From Arenibacter troitsensis (GTDB lineage: Bacteria > Bacteroidota > Bacteroidia > Flavobacteriales > Flavobacteriaceae): a DNA stretch of 64,000 nucleotides. A model generated the notes under the pieces. The model saw only the letters and a program-made list of their open reading frames with translations. It ran no database searches and had not been told where the DNA came from. Within the stretch, counting starts at the first letter, position 1, and each line of letters begins with the position of its first letter. The stretch spans positions 1-64,000 of the forward strand of contig NZ_FXAO01000007.1 of assembly GCF_900177645.1 (NCBI RefSeq), written 5' to 3'. Positions 57,145-64,000 of this stretch are shown in pieces. The position numbers and the translations under genes were made by a program.

Positions 57145-58064
57145 GCCAATTTTTTTAATTGATTAATTGCTATATCTACATTTTCTATTCCCTCGGCAAT
57201 ACTCAAGGTGAAAAACTTCAATTTATCACTTAGATTAAGATTTTGCTTTTCAAGCCAAATAGGATCTGTTTCCGTAATGTAGTTGATTCCCTCTTTTTCA
57301 TGCTCGTTTATTTCGTTAATTATCATCTGCATATTTATGGCGTTAAGATTATTTAAGGAATTTTCGACACCTCTTTTAAGATGAATTATAAAATCGGCCT
57401 TACCCTCGTATATATCCGGTCTTCCGCTAATGGATCTATTGTAAAAAGTTGTCTTAAACCTTTTTGGTCTGCCGCTGCGAAATGGTTCTTCTATTGTTCG
57501 AATAATATTTCCATTTATAAAACAGTAATTGTCGGATAGTACATTAACATTATTTTTTCTTGTCAAATTTAGTATTAATGTGGATTTCCCAATTTTGCTT
57601 CCTGCTACAATAACAAAAGTTTTCTTATTATACATAAATGAACTTGCGTGTATTAAGGAGAATCCATCCTTATGTGCATTATATTCCAAGGGTTCTATAA
57701 TAGACTTTCGAATAATAGACATATAAAGTTCGGGAATGCCAACGACACTACCCCTATTTACAATAAATTTATACATACTTCTGACACAGGCCCTAGGAAT
57801 ATTTATTTTGGTAATTCTAGTTCTAACCAATTTTTCGGTTATAATTCTTTGGTATGAAAAAAGGGTTGTCTTAACTATTTCAACATTCTTACTTGGCCTA
57901 TCAAATTCTACCAGCACAGTTTTTTTTGAGGGTTTAATTTCGCTAATTGACCAGTTTTTGAATAGTAATTTAATATAAAAAGACATTAATATTCCTCCCT
58001 TTACATGGATTTCTATATTGCCACTGCTCCATTGTGTTGAAAATATTCCTTTATATATACTCAT
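57141..58064 (-). CDS. HprK-like P-loop protein, copy 2
   Basis: 307 residues, soluble, parallel in design to the next gene downstream. About 130 N-terminal residues differ from copy 1. The core has LIHASSFMYNKKTF (HASS at about 139-142), Walker A GSKIGKST (155-162) and LSDNYCFI (177-181), where the second Asp of the SDD motif is Asn. That change may weaken metal or nucleotide chemistry. Both ends are coupled: ATGA overlaps with the flippase gene (58061-58064) and with copy 1 (57141-57144). The role is unknown; regulating or phosphorylating a glycan intermediate is conceivable. Confidence 0.75.
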   Translation of the reverse strand: MSIYKGIFSTQWSSGNIEIHVKGGILMSFYIKLLFKNWSISEIKPSKKTVLVEFDRPSKNVEIVKTTLFSYQRIITEKLVRTRITKINIPRACVRSMYKFIVNRGSVVGIPELYMSIIRKSIIEPLEYNAHKDGFSLIHASSFMYNKKTFVIVAGSKIGKSTLILNLTRKNNVNVLSDNYCFINGNIIRTIEEPFRSGRPKRFKTTFYNRSISGRPDIYEGKADFIIHLKRGVENSLNNLNAINMQMIINEINEHEKEGINYITETDPIWLEKQNLNLSDKLKFFTLSIAEGIENVDIAINQLKKLA

Positions 58065-59365
58065 GATTCCTTCAATTTAAAATAGATCAATACTGATATT
58101 CCATAAACCGAAAGTGCAAAAAAGTAAGAATAGAGTTGTGGGCCGAACAAATATTTGGACCCAATAAAAATTATAGTCAATAGGCCTAAGGGAAAAGTAT
58201 GTTTCATTCTATCCGTTATGAAATTCTTTTCATTTAAGGATTTGATGTTTAAAATTGACAAGGTAATTTCACCGATCAACACTGAAATAGAGATATATGC
58301 CGGATTGTGTTTCATGAAAACTGAAAATAATATGCCGGATATTACAGTAAGAAGCGCAGCGATAATTAAATTCCAACTATATGCCTTGTCTTTTTTTTGC
58401 AACAATAATCTGGTCCCTGAACTCGTCGTAAAAGATGATAGGAATCCGGCTAATCCAAGAATAATAAAAGTCGTGGTGTAGGATGAATATCTTTCACTAA
58501 ATAGCAGTGATATTATTGCATTGGGATAAAAAAGCAATGTGCTAAAAAATACTAACCCGGCGACCATAGCAAAGGAGTCAACTTTAAGGGAAACGGAATC
58601 TTCCATAAGTTCTTTGAAAAATGTCTGTACAATAATTCTTCTTACACCTTTGAAAATCATGTAAAACTTTAAAGCAATATAGGCAATGGCTATAGCCTCG
58701 TCATCATTAAAATATGAAACCACATTGATTATACCAATACCAATAAAAAACATTGAAAAGCTGGCAATGCCTATGTCAATATTACCTAAATACTTTTTTA
58801 AACTCTTGAATTTAGGTCTTACAAAGTAATTGACCTTTAACGTAATGGACACTAATAGTCCTGTAATAAAATATGAGAAAACAATACTTGTTACAAATAG
58901 GAATACAATATAATTGGAAAAATAAACTGATGCAATTACTAGAACAATCGATGGAATCAGGACTCTTATTAAAGATACAAAAGCACCCATAATCGGCATT
59001 CCTCTTCCGTACAGTGCATAATCGGCATTCAAAGCAATAATTGGAGCGAAAAAACACACATAGTTTTTGGTATAAATAAAACCTGATAAACCTACAACTA
59101 TTAAAAGCATCGAAAGAGTTACCCTTGCGGATTGTGCCTCAATCAACTCGGTTTTCCAATTCTCTAGCAAAGCAATATCCCTGGTTGACGATAATTGAAG
59201 CCCAAAGGCGATAATTGCAACAATAAGCAAAGTTAAAGAGTCAATTTCCCCTATCAAGGCAATAGTATCGTTTTGGATATATTTTGCTATATACTTTAAA
59301 GAAAGTAAGGTAGTTAAATGCCCAAGCCCTGTTAAAGAGGCTATTATTAATAGTCTTTTAATCAT
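58061..59365 (-). CDS. polysaccharide flippase-like membrane protein (Wzx/MATE-like)
   Basis: 434 residues with about 12-14 hydrophobic segments arranged as in Wzx/PST transporters. Examples are LLIIASLTGLGHLTTLLSLKYIAKYIQND at the start, IGIASFSMFFIGIGIINVVSYF in the middle and TTTFIILGLAGFLSSFTTSSGTRLLL later. Wzx proteins move lipid-linked repeat units across the inner membrane to the polymerase. No other flippase is in the window, so this is the best candidate. The family match is by topology and position rather than by a clear sequence signature. It overlaps wecC by 8 bp and HprK-like copy 2 by 4 bp. Confidence 0.72.
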   Translation of the reverse strand: MIKRLLIIASLTGLGHLTTLLSLKYIAKYIQNDTIALIGEIDSLTLLIVAIIAFGLQLSSTRDIALLENWKTELIEAQSARVTLSMLLIVVGLSGFIYTKNYVCFFAPIIALNADYALYGRGMPIMGAFVSLIRVLIPSIVLVIASVYFSNYIVFLFVTSIVFSYFITGLLVSITLKVNYFVRPKFKSLKKYLGNIDIGIASFSMFFIGIGIINVVSYFNDDEAIAIAYIALKFYMIFKGVRRIIVQTFFKELMEDSVSLKVDSFAMVAGLVFFSTLLFYPNAIISLLFSERYSSYTTTFIILGLAGFLSSFTTSSGTRLLLQKKDKAYSWNLIIAALLTVISGILFSVFMKHNPAYISISVLIGEITLSILNIKSLNEKNFITDRMKHTFPLGLLTIIFIGSKYLFGPQLYSYFFALSVYGISVLIYFKLKES

Positions 59366-60572
59366 TTAATACACCACAAAAATCCAATACCATTTTGTCT
59401 TTTTTCAATTTTAATGTTTTAAATTCTTTATGGGCTACCAAAAACACAATAATGTCCCCTTTTTCAGCTGCATCCTGATAGGGTGTAAGTTTAAATACCT
59501 TATGTTCATGTATATTAGGCTCTACAATGAAATACTCCTCATTGTTTGCATTTTGTAGCACCTTTTGGGCAATATATTTTGCAGGAGATTCCCTTAAATC
59601 ATCAATATTGGGCTTAAAGGCCAAACCCATAATGGCAATGCTGGGTTTACGTCCGTGTTGTATTTCAAATTGCAACTTGGCTGTTTGCACCTTTTCGGCG
59701 CACCAAAAGGATTTGTAGTTATTTATTTCCCTGGCTTTTCCAATAATTTGGGATTCCATAGGGTAGTCAGATACTATAAAATAAGGATCTACTGCAATAC
59801 AGTGTCCTCCTACCCCACATCCAGGCTGCAGTATATTAACTCTAGGGTGCTTATTGGCCAAGGCTATTAGTTCCCAAACATTAATATCGGCCTTATCACA
59901 GATAAGTGATAATTCGTTGGCAAAGGCAATTTGTACATCCCTGGAAGAATTTTCTACCAATTTGCACATTTCGGCCGTACGGGCGTTTGTTTTATGTAAT
60001 TCTCCTTTAATAAATCGTTTATAAAAAGCCACTGCCTTTTCTGTGGAAGCCTGGTTAACACCACCTATAACCCTATCGTTATGCACTAATTCGTACATGA
60101 CATTTCCAGGCAAAACCCGTTCGGGGCAATAAGCGATAAATAATTTTCCTTCCAATTCTGGGCGTTGGCTATATATTAGTCCCATCATTTTTTCAGTGGT
60201 ACCCACTGGAGAGGTAGATTCTATAATATACAGATCATTTTCCTTCAATAAAGGCAAAACAGCCTTTGTGGCAGCTTCTACAAATGAAATATCCGGTTCG
60301 TTTTTTCCTTTGAAAGGTGTAGGCACTACAATGAGGTAGGTATTGGCCTTCTTGGGTGAAATGGCTGCCTTTAAAAAGCCTCCTTTTACTGCATTGGCGA
60401 CTGCCAAGTCCAACTCCGGTTCAATAATATGAATTTTTCCAGCATTTATAGTTTCCACCACCTTTGGATTAATGTCCACACCATGGACATGGGTGTTATT
60501 TTGGGCTATTAGTGCCGCTGTAGGGAGGCCAATATAGCCTAAACCCATCATTACTACTTCTGGTTTGTTCAT
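59358..60572 (-). CDS. wecC: UDP-N-acetyl-D-mannosamine dehydrogenase
   Basis: 404 residues. The NAD motif VVMMGLGYIGLPTAALIA lies at about residues 6-23. ESTSPVGTTEKMMGLI, AYCPERVLPGNVMYELVHNDRVIGG, the catalytic-Cys segment NILQPGCGVGGHCIAVDPYF and LAFKPNIDDLRESPA are the UDP-glucose/GDP-mannose dehydrogenase family signatures in their WecC form. It oxidises UDP-ManNAc to UDP-ManNAcA using 2 NAD+. ATG 60572 gives the usual MNKPEVVMMGLGYIG; an in-frame TTG at 60593 is less likely. wecB lies 92 bp upstream. Confidence 0.95.
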   Translation of the reverse strand: MNKPEVVMMGLGYIGLPTAALIAQNNTHVHGVDINPKVVETINAGKIHIIEPELDLAVANAVKGGFLKAAISPKKANTYLIVVPTPFKGKNEPDISFVEAATKAVLPLLKENDLYIIESTSPVGTTEKMMGLIYSQRPELEGKLFIAYCPERVLPGNVMYELVHNDRVIGGVNQASTEKAVAFYKRFIKGELHKTNARTAEMCKLVENSSRDVQIAFANELSLICDKADINVWELIALANKHPRVNILQPGCGVGGHCIAVDPYFIVSDYPMESQIIGKAREINNYKSFWCAEKVQTAKLQFEIQHGRKPSIAIMGLAFKPNIDDLRESPAKYIAQKVLQNANNEEYFIVEPNIHEHKVFKLTPYQDAAEKGDIIVFLVAHKEFKTLKLKKDKMVLDFCGVLND

Positions 60573-60664
60573 ATTAGAATTGTATTGTTTCAAATGTGTA
60601 TTTTGTCCTTTTGGATTTTAAACCTTTTTAAACTTGGCTCGGTAAATGCCTTTCCTATTATAAA

Positions 60665-61822
60665 TTAAGTGTTTTGTTCAGTTTTTAGTAGTAAATTTAA
60701 CCTCAAAATATGGTCAACAATCCTTTTACAGGCTTTTCCGTCCCCATATGGATTATGTAATTTGCCCATTCTCTCATAAGCTTCGGTGTTGTTTAGAAGT
60801 TTGGAGGCCTCCTCAACAATTTTCCCTTTATCAGTGCCTACCAAAACTACGGTTCCTGCATTTACGGCTTCTGGACGCTCCGTTGTGTCCCGCATTACCA
60901 AAACGGGTTTACCCAAACTAGGTGCTTCTTCCTGTACTCCGCCACTATCGGTAATGATTAGATAGGATTTTTCCATCAGCCAAACAAAGGCAGGATAGGA
61001 AAGAGGAGCAATTAGTGATATATTATCGATATTTGCTAGCAATTCATAAACGGGCTTTTGTACATTTGGGTTTAAATGTACCGGATATACGATTTGTGTA
61101 TCTGGATTTTCTAGAGCAATTTGTTTTAAGGCTTCGCAAATGTTTATGAAACCTAGACCGTGATTTTCCCTTCTATGACCAGTAACTAATATCAATCTTT
61201 TATTGTCATCCAAAATAGTTTTTAACTGAGCAACCTCTGAATCCCTAAAAGAGTTGTTCTTTACCTTGTTTACACTAAATAATAGGGCATCGATTACTGT
61301 ATTTCCTGTTATAATAATACTTTTTTCCTGTTTATTTTCGCGTATCAAATTGTCCCTTGAGGTTGTCGTAGGCGCAAAATGTAGGTTGCTCAATACTCCA
61401 GTAACACTTCTGTTCATCTCCTCGGGGAATGGGGATTGCATGTTAAAGGTTCTTAGACCAGCTTCAATATGGCATACTTGCGCTCCCGCATAAAACGCAG
61501 CCAAACTGGTAGCCATAGTTGTTGTTGTATCCCCATGAACATACACGTAATGGGGTTGAAACGCCTCTAAAACCGGTTTTAAGTTGTTGATTATATCGGC
61601 CGTAAGAGTAAATAAATTTTGATTGGGTTTCATTAAATCCAAGTCAAAATCTGGAATAATTTCAAAGAAATCCAATACTTGGTCCAACATTTCCCTGTGT
61701 TGTGCTGTAATACAGACTTTGGTCTCAAAATTATCTTGAAATTTTAGAAACTCTTTTACCAAAGGTGCCATTTTGATGGCTTCTGGCCGGGTACCAAAAA
61801 TTATTAAGTTTTTTATTTTCAT
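60665..61822 (-). CDS. wecB: UDP-N-acetylglucosamine 2-epimerase (non-hydrolysing)
   Basis: 385 residues, normal. It starts MKIKNLIIFGTRPEAIKMAPLVKEF. HGDTTTTMATSLAAFYAGAQVCHIEAGLRTF, TGHRRENHG and ITDSGGVQEEAPSLGKPVLVMRDTTERPEAVNAGT are the WecB signatures, including the catalytic acidic and His residues. It makes UDP-ManNAc from UDP-GlcNAc for wecC downstream. The start lies 18 bp after the truncated rfbD stop, in the same reading frame. Confidence 0.96.
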   Translation of the reverse strand: MKIKNLIIFGTRPEAIKMAPLVKEFLKFQDNFETKVCITAQHREMLDQVLDFFEIIPDFDLDLMKPNQNLFTLTADIINNLKPVLEAFQPHYVYVHGDTTTTMATSLAAFYAGAQVCHIEAGLRTFNMQSPFPEEMNRSVTGVLSNLHFAPTTTSRDNLIRENKQEKSIIITGNTVIDALLFSVNKVKNNSFRDSEVAQLKTILDDNKRLILVTGHRRENHGLGFINICEALKQIALENPDTQIVYPVHLNPNVQKPVYELLANIDNISLIAPLSYPAFVWLMEKSYLIITDSGGVQEEAPSLGKPVLVMRDTTERPEAVNAGTVVLVGTDKGKIVEEASKLLNNTEAYERMGKLHNPYGDGKACKRIVDHILRLNLLLKTEQNT

Positions 61823-61840
61823 TCTTATAAATGATTTTAG

Positions 61841-62641
61841 CTACATACTTTGTAACACACTAAATTTCGGTCGGTTGGCAAAACTACGATAATTATTGTC
61901 CTTAACAATATTTGTAGTATTTTTCAATCCGTTTTCTTCAATTATATTCTGTGCAAATCCAAACCAACTCATAGCTTGTCCGTCCGTGTAGTGGTAAATG
62001 CCATACTCCTGATTTTCAGTTAATATAAGCTCCATTAGAAATTTGGCAAGGTTAGCTGCATTGGTTGGGCTGCCAATTTGCTCATCTGTAATTCGCAACA
62101 CTTCCCCTTTTTTTGCCTTTTTCAATATGGTCTTATAAAAGTTGTTGCCATATATTTTATGATACAACCAAGAAGTACGGACAATAAAATACTTATCCAA
62201 TATTTCCTGTATGTACTTTTCCCCCTCCAATTTTGAACGGCCGTATGCGTTAAGGGGGTTGGGCAGGTCAATTACAGTATAAGGGGAGCCTTTTTCTCCG
62301 TCAAAGACATAGTCTGTAGAAATGTGTATTAGCGTTACTTTGTATCTACTGCAGACTAGAGCTATATCCTTAACCGCCTCTGCATTCACTTTAAAGGCCA
62401 TTTCCGAGCTTTTCTCTGCTTCATCAACTTTGGTGTAGGCTGCACAATTAATACAATAGTGAAAACCGTCTGTTGAGAAAATTTTGTTGACCTTATTCTT
62501 ATCTGTAATGTTTAATTCAGTGGAGTTTTTAAAAACGAATTCCATATCTGGATATTCTGAAGCCAAATCCTGGAGACTTAAACCTAATTGTCCAGATGCC
62601 CCAGTAACCAATATTCGTTTTAAATTTTGCGATCTTTCCAT
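61841..62641 (-). CDS. rfbD: dTDP-4-dehydrorhamnose reductase, C-terminally short
   Basis: 266 residues against the usual ~285-300. RmlD reduces dTDP-4-dehydro-L-rhamnose to dTDP-L-rhamnose. ILVTGASGQLGLSLQDL binds NADPH, NCAAYTKVDEAE and HISTDYVFDGEKGSPYT carry the substrate and catalytic Ser/Thr, and YGRSKLEGEKYI contains the YxxxK. Near the end NRPKFSVLQSM runs straight into a stop. Relatives continue about 25 residues after RPxxSVL (a ...W-x-x-SL helix). wecB starts 18 bp later in the same frame, and no missing piece lies in another frame, so a deletion at a gene junction is likely. Activity is uncertain. The start overlaps rfbC by 22 bp. Confidence 0.87.
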   Translation of the reverse strand: MERSQNLKRILVTGASGQLGLSLQDLASEYPDMEFVFKNSTELNITDKNKVNKIFSTDGFHYCINCAAYTKVDEAEKSSEMAFKVNAEAVKDIALVCSRYKVTLIHISTDYVFDGEKGSPYTVIDLPNPLNAYGRSKLEGEKYIQEILDKYFIVRTSWLYHKIYGNNFYKTILKKAKKGEVLRITDEQIGSPTNAANLAKFLMELILTENQEYGIYHYTDGQAMSWFGFAQNIIEENGLKNTTNIVKDNNYRSFANRPKFSVLQSM

Positions 62642-63165
62642 AATGGCAATTTTAGATCTTTTTCAGAAAGGATCATTCCGGCTTCATTAAATTCCCATTC
62701 AATATCCAAATCCGGGTCATTAAACAAAATTCCTGCTTCGGATCGTGGATCATAGTATTCGTCACACTTATAAGCAAAAATGACCTCTTTGGTCAAGGCA
62801 AGGAAACCATGTGCCATACCCTTTGGAACAAATATGGATTTACGATTTTCGGAAGAGAGCCTTAATTTGAAATGCGCTCCAAAGGTAGTACTCTGCTTCC
62901 TTAGGTCCACGACCACGTCCAATACTTCTCCTTTTAATACCTGCACTAATTTTGCTTGGGAATGTTCCCCAGTTTGATAGTGCAAGCCTCTCAACACTCC
63001 TTTTTTTGAAATGGAGATATTGTCTTGGACAAAATTGATTTTCTCACCAATATATTCTTCCAATTTGTTCTGGTGGTAGGACTCAAAGAACAAGCCCCTT
63101 TCGTCTTGGTGAACCAAGGGTTCCAAAACATAACATCCTTGCAATAAAGTGTTTGTAATTTTCAC
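62620..63165 (-). CDS. rfbC: dTDP-4-dehydrorhamnose 3,5-epimerase
   Basis: 181 residues, normal. RmlC cupin features are GCYVLEPLVHQDERGLFFESYHQNKLEEYIG, FVQDNISISKKGVLRGLHYQ (active-site His region), KLVQVLKGEVLDVVVDLRK and FVPKGMAHGFLALTKEVIFAYKCDEYYDP. It epimerises C3 and C5 of dTDP-4-dehydro-6-deoxyglucose. The start appears to be GTG at 63165, giving MKITNTLLQG as in the family. It follows rfbA by 30 bp and overlaps rfbD by 22 bp. Confidence 0.95.
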   Translation of the reverse strand: MKITNTLLQGCYVLEPLVHQDERGLFFESYHQNKLEEYIGEKINFVQDNISISKKGVLRGLHYQTGEHSQAKLVQVLKGEVLDVVVDLRKQSTTFGAHFKLRLSSENRKSIFVPKGMAHGFLALTKEVIFAYKCDEYYDPRSEAGILFNDPDLDIEWEFNEAGMILSEKDLKLPLWKDRKI

Positions 63166-63195
63166 GATTTAACTTAGGGCTCTAAAGAATAGAAC

Positions 63196-64000
63196 TTATT
63201 TAAGATTAAGTAAATACCTTCCATAACCACTTTTTAAAAGGGGTTCTGCTAAAATTTGAAGTTGTTCTTTTGAAATATACCCCATGGTGTAAGCAATTTC
63301 TTCTATAGCACCAATTTTAAGGCCTTGCCGTTCTTCGATTACTTCTACAAATTGTGAAGCCTGCATTAAGGAGGCAAAAGTACCAGTGTCCAACCAAGCT
63401 GTTCCCCTGTCCAAGATACTTACTTTTAGTTTACCTTTATCCAAATATGCCTTATTGATATCAGTAATCTCAAGTTCTCCCCGATTACTTGGTTTTATAC
63501 TTTTGGTAATTTCTATGACTTCGTTGTCATAAAAATATATTCCTGGAACTGCGTAGTTCGATTTTGGATGGGTTGGCTTTTCTTCAATACTGATGGCTTT
63601 ACCATCTGCATTAAATTCCACCACGCCATATCGCTGGGGATCTTGAACATGATACCCGTAGATAATTCCACCATCCGGATCATTATTAGCTTGTAGTAGA
63701 TCAGCTAAACCGGACCCATAAAAAATATTATCGCCCAAAATCAGGGCTACTTTATCCTTTCCAAGGAATTCTTCCCCTATTATAAACGCCTCTGCAAGTC
63801 CTTTTGGCTCTTCCTGACAGGCGTACTTAAAATCGCAGCCCAATTGGTATCCATCTCCCAACAATTTTTCAAAGAGGTTCCTGTCTTGCGGCGTAGTAAT
63901 AATCAGTATTTCCCTGATTCCGGCCGACAATAAGGTGGCCAAGGGGTAATAGATCATGGGCTTATCGTAAATGGGCATGAGTTGTTTGCTGATTGCCAAG
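63196..64000 (-). CDS. rfbA: glucose-1-phosphate thymidylyltransferase (partial, start beyond right edge)
   Basis: 268 codons are visible. The N-terminal ~18-20 residues with the GGSGTRL motif lie past the window edge. A TTG at 63999 is Leu of the internal [20 protein letters not shown], not a start. Other RmlA features are [48 protein letters not shown] and [21 protein letters not shown]. It makes dTDP-glucose, the first step to dTDP-rhamnose. rfbB is not in the window and may lie just to the right. Confidence 0.95.
   Translation of the reverse strand, partial: LAISKQLMPIYDKPMIYYPLATLLSAGIREILIITTPQDRNLFEKLLGDGYQLGCDFKYACQEEPKGLAEAFIIGEEFLGKDKVALILGDNIFYGSGLADLLQANNDPDGGIIYGYHVQDPQRYGVVEFNADGKAISIEEKPTHPKSNYAVPGIYFYDNEVIEITKSIKPSNRGELEITDINKAYLDKGKLKVSILDRGTAWLDTGTFASLMQASQFVEVIEERQGLKIGAIEEIAYTMGYISKEQLQILAEPLLKSGYGRYLLNLK

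Noticed and set aside
56227-58064. True HPr kinase/phosphorylase genes
   Set aside because: No PTS or HPr gene is present, the N-terminal regions differ, and one copy has SDN instead of the acidic pair. Only the P-loop core is HprK-like.
61823-61860. A simple frameshift restoring the end of RfbD
   Set aside because: Only 18 bp separate the stop from the wecB start, so the missing ~25 residues cannot be encoded there in any frame.

Overview
The window looks like a chromosomal segment of a marine-type member of the Flavobacteriaceae (phylum Bacteroidota). The evidence is the low GC content, type IX secretion (T9SS) substrates with both type A and type B C-terminal sorting signals, a PorP/SprF-type outer-membrane protein, families typical of this group (DUF4175, DUF4254, DUF6427, DUF6341), and several upstream sequences matching the Bacteroidota -7 element TAnnTTTG. 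I cannot name the genus. No tRNA, rRNA, IS element, prophage or CRISPR array was recognised.

Layout. (1) 1-16.2 kb, minus strand: a T9SS surface locus. It has a six-Ig type B substrate, a PorP/SprF protein fused to two SPOR-like modules, and after an 851 bp gap a giant SprB-like adhesin. The adhesin has more than 3,660 codons here and runs off the left edge. Its central part is a repeat of repeats, with 7 modules per unit of about 1.7 kb. (2) 16.4-30.3 kb: housekeeping genes. These are glnS, a YtxH/holin-like/small-protein envelope trio, a band-7 protein, gltX, a very large DUF4175 protein, ybeY, mnmG, a methyltransferase and a Skp/OmpH-like lipoprotein. Two perfect parS-like palindromes bracket mnmG, one of them inside the last codons of ybeY. 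(3) 30.8-36.5 kb: a secreted Ig-repeat protein with a type A sorting domain, then a group resembling arsenosugar biosynthesis (DUF2064 transferase, carboxymuconolactone-decarboxylase-like protein, radical SAM ArsS), then a TetR regulator. (4) 36.5-43 kb: a degenerate repeat-bearing spacer, a GT9/DUF4254 pair, DUF6427 and DUF6341 membrane proteins, a lipoprotein phosphodiesterase and purD. (5) 43-64 kb, minus strand: a large Wzx/Wzy-type polysaccharide locus entering from the right edge with rfbA.

How the polysaccharide genes fit together. RfbA, RfbC and RfbD point to dTDP-L-rhamnose; RfbD is unusually short. WecB and WecC give UDP-ManNAcA, UXS gives UDP-xylose, and a WcaJ-type enzyme would start the lipid-linked repeat unit. 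A WecG/TagA-type and a GT4 transferase would extend it, and a pyruvyl transferase would decorate it. A flippase-like protein and two different O-antigen-polymerase-like membrane proteins would export and polymerise it. The same locus holds less usual parts: two adjacent paralogous HprK-like P-loop proteins, a Zn-alcohol-dehydrogenase/Gfo-Idh fusion beside a second divergent Gfo/Idh protein, and an alpha/alpha-toroid-like protein of unknown function. Most genes from 45.7 to 60.6 kb overlap or nearly touch, so they are probably co-transcribed. No Wza, Wzc or Wzb export genes are in the window.

Best candidates for something new: the paired HprK-like proteins in the polysaccharide locus, the PorP-SPOR fusion serving a hierarchically repeated adhesin, and the parS pair around mnmG.
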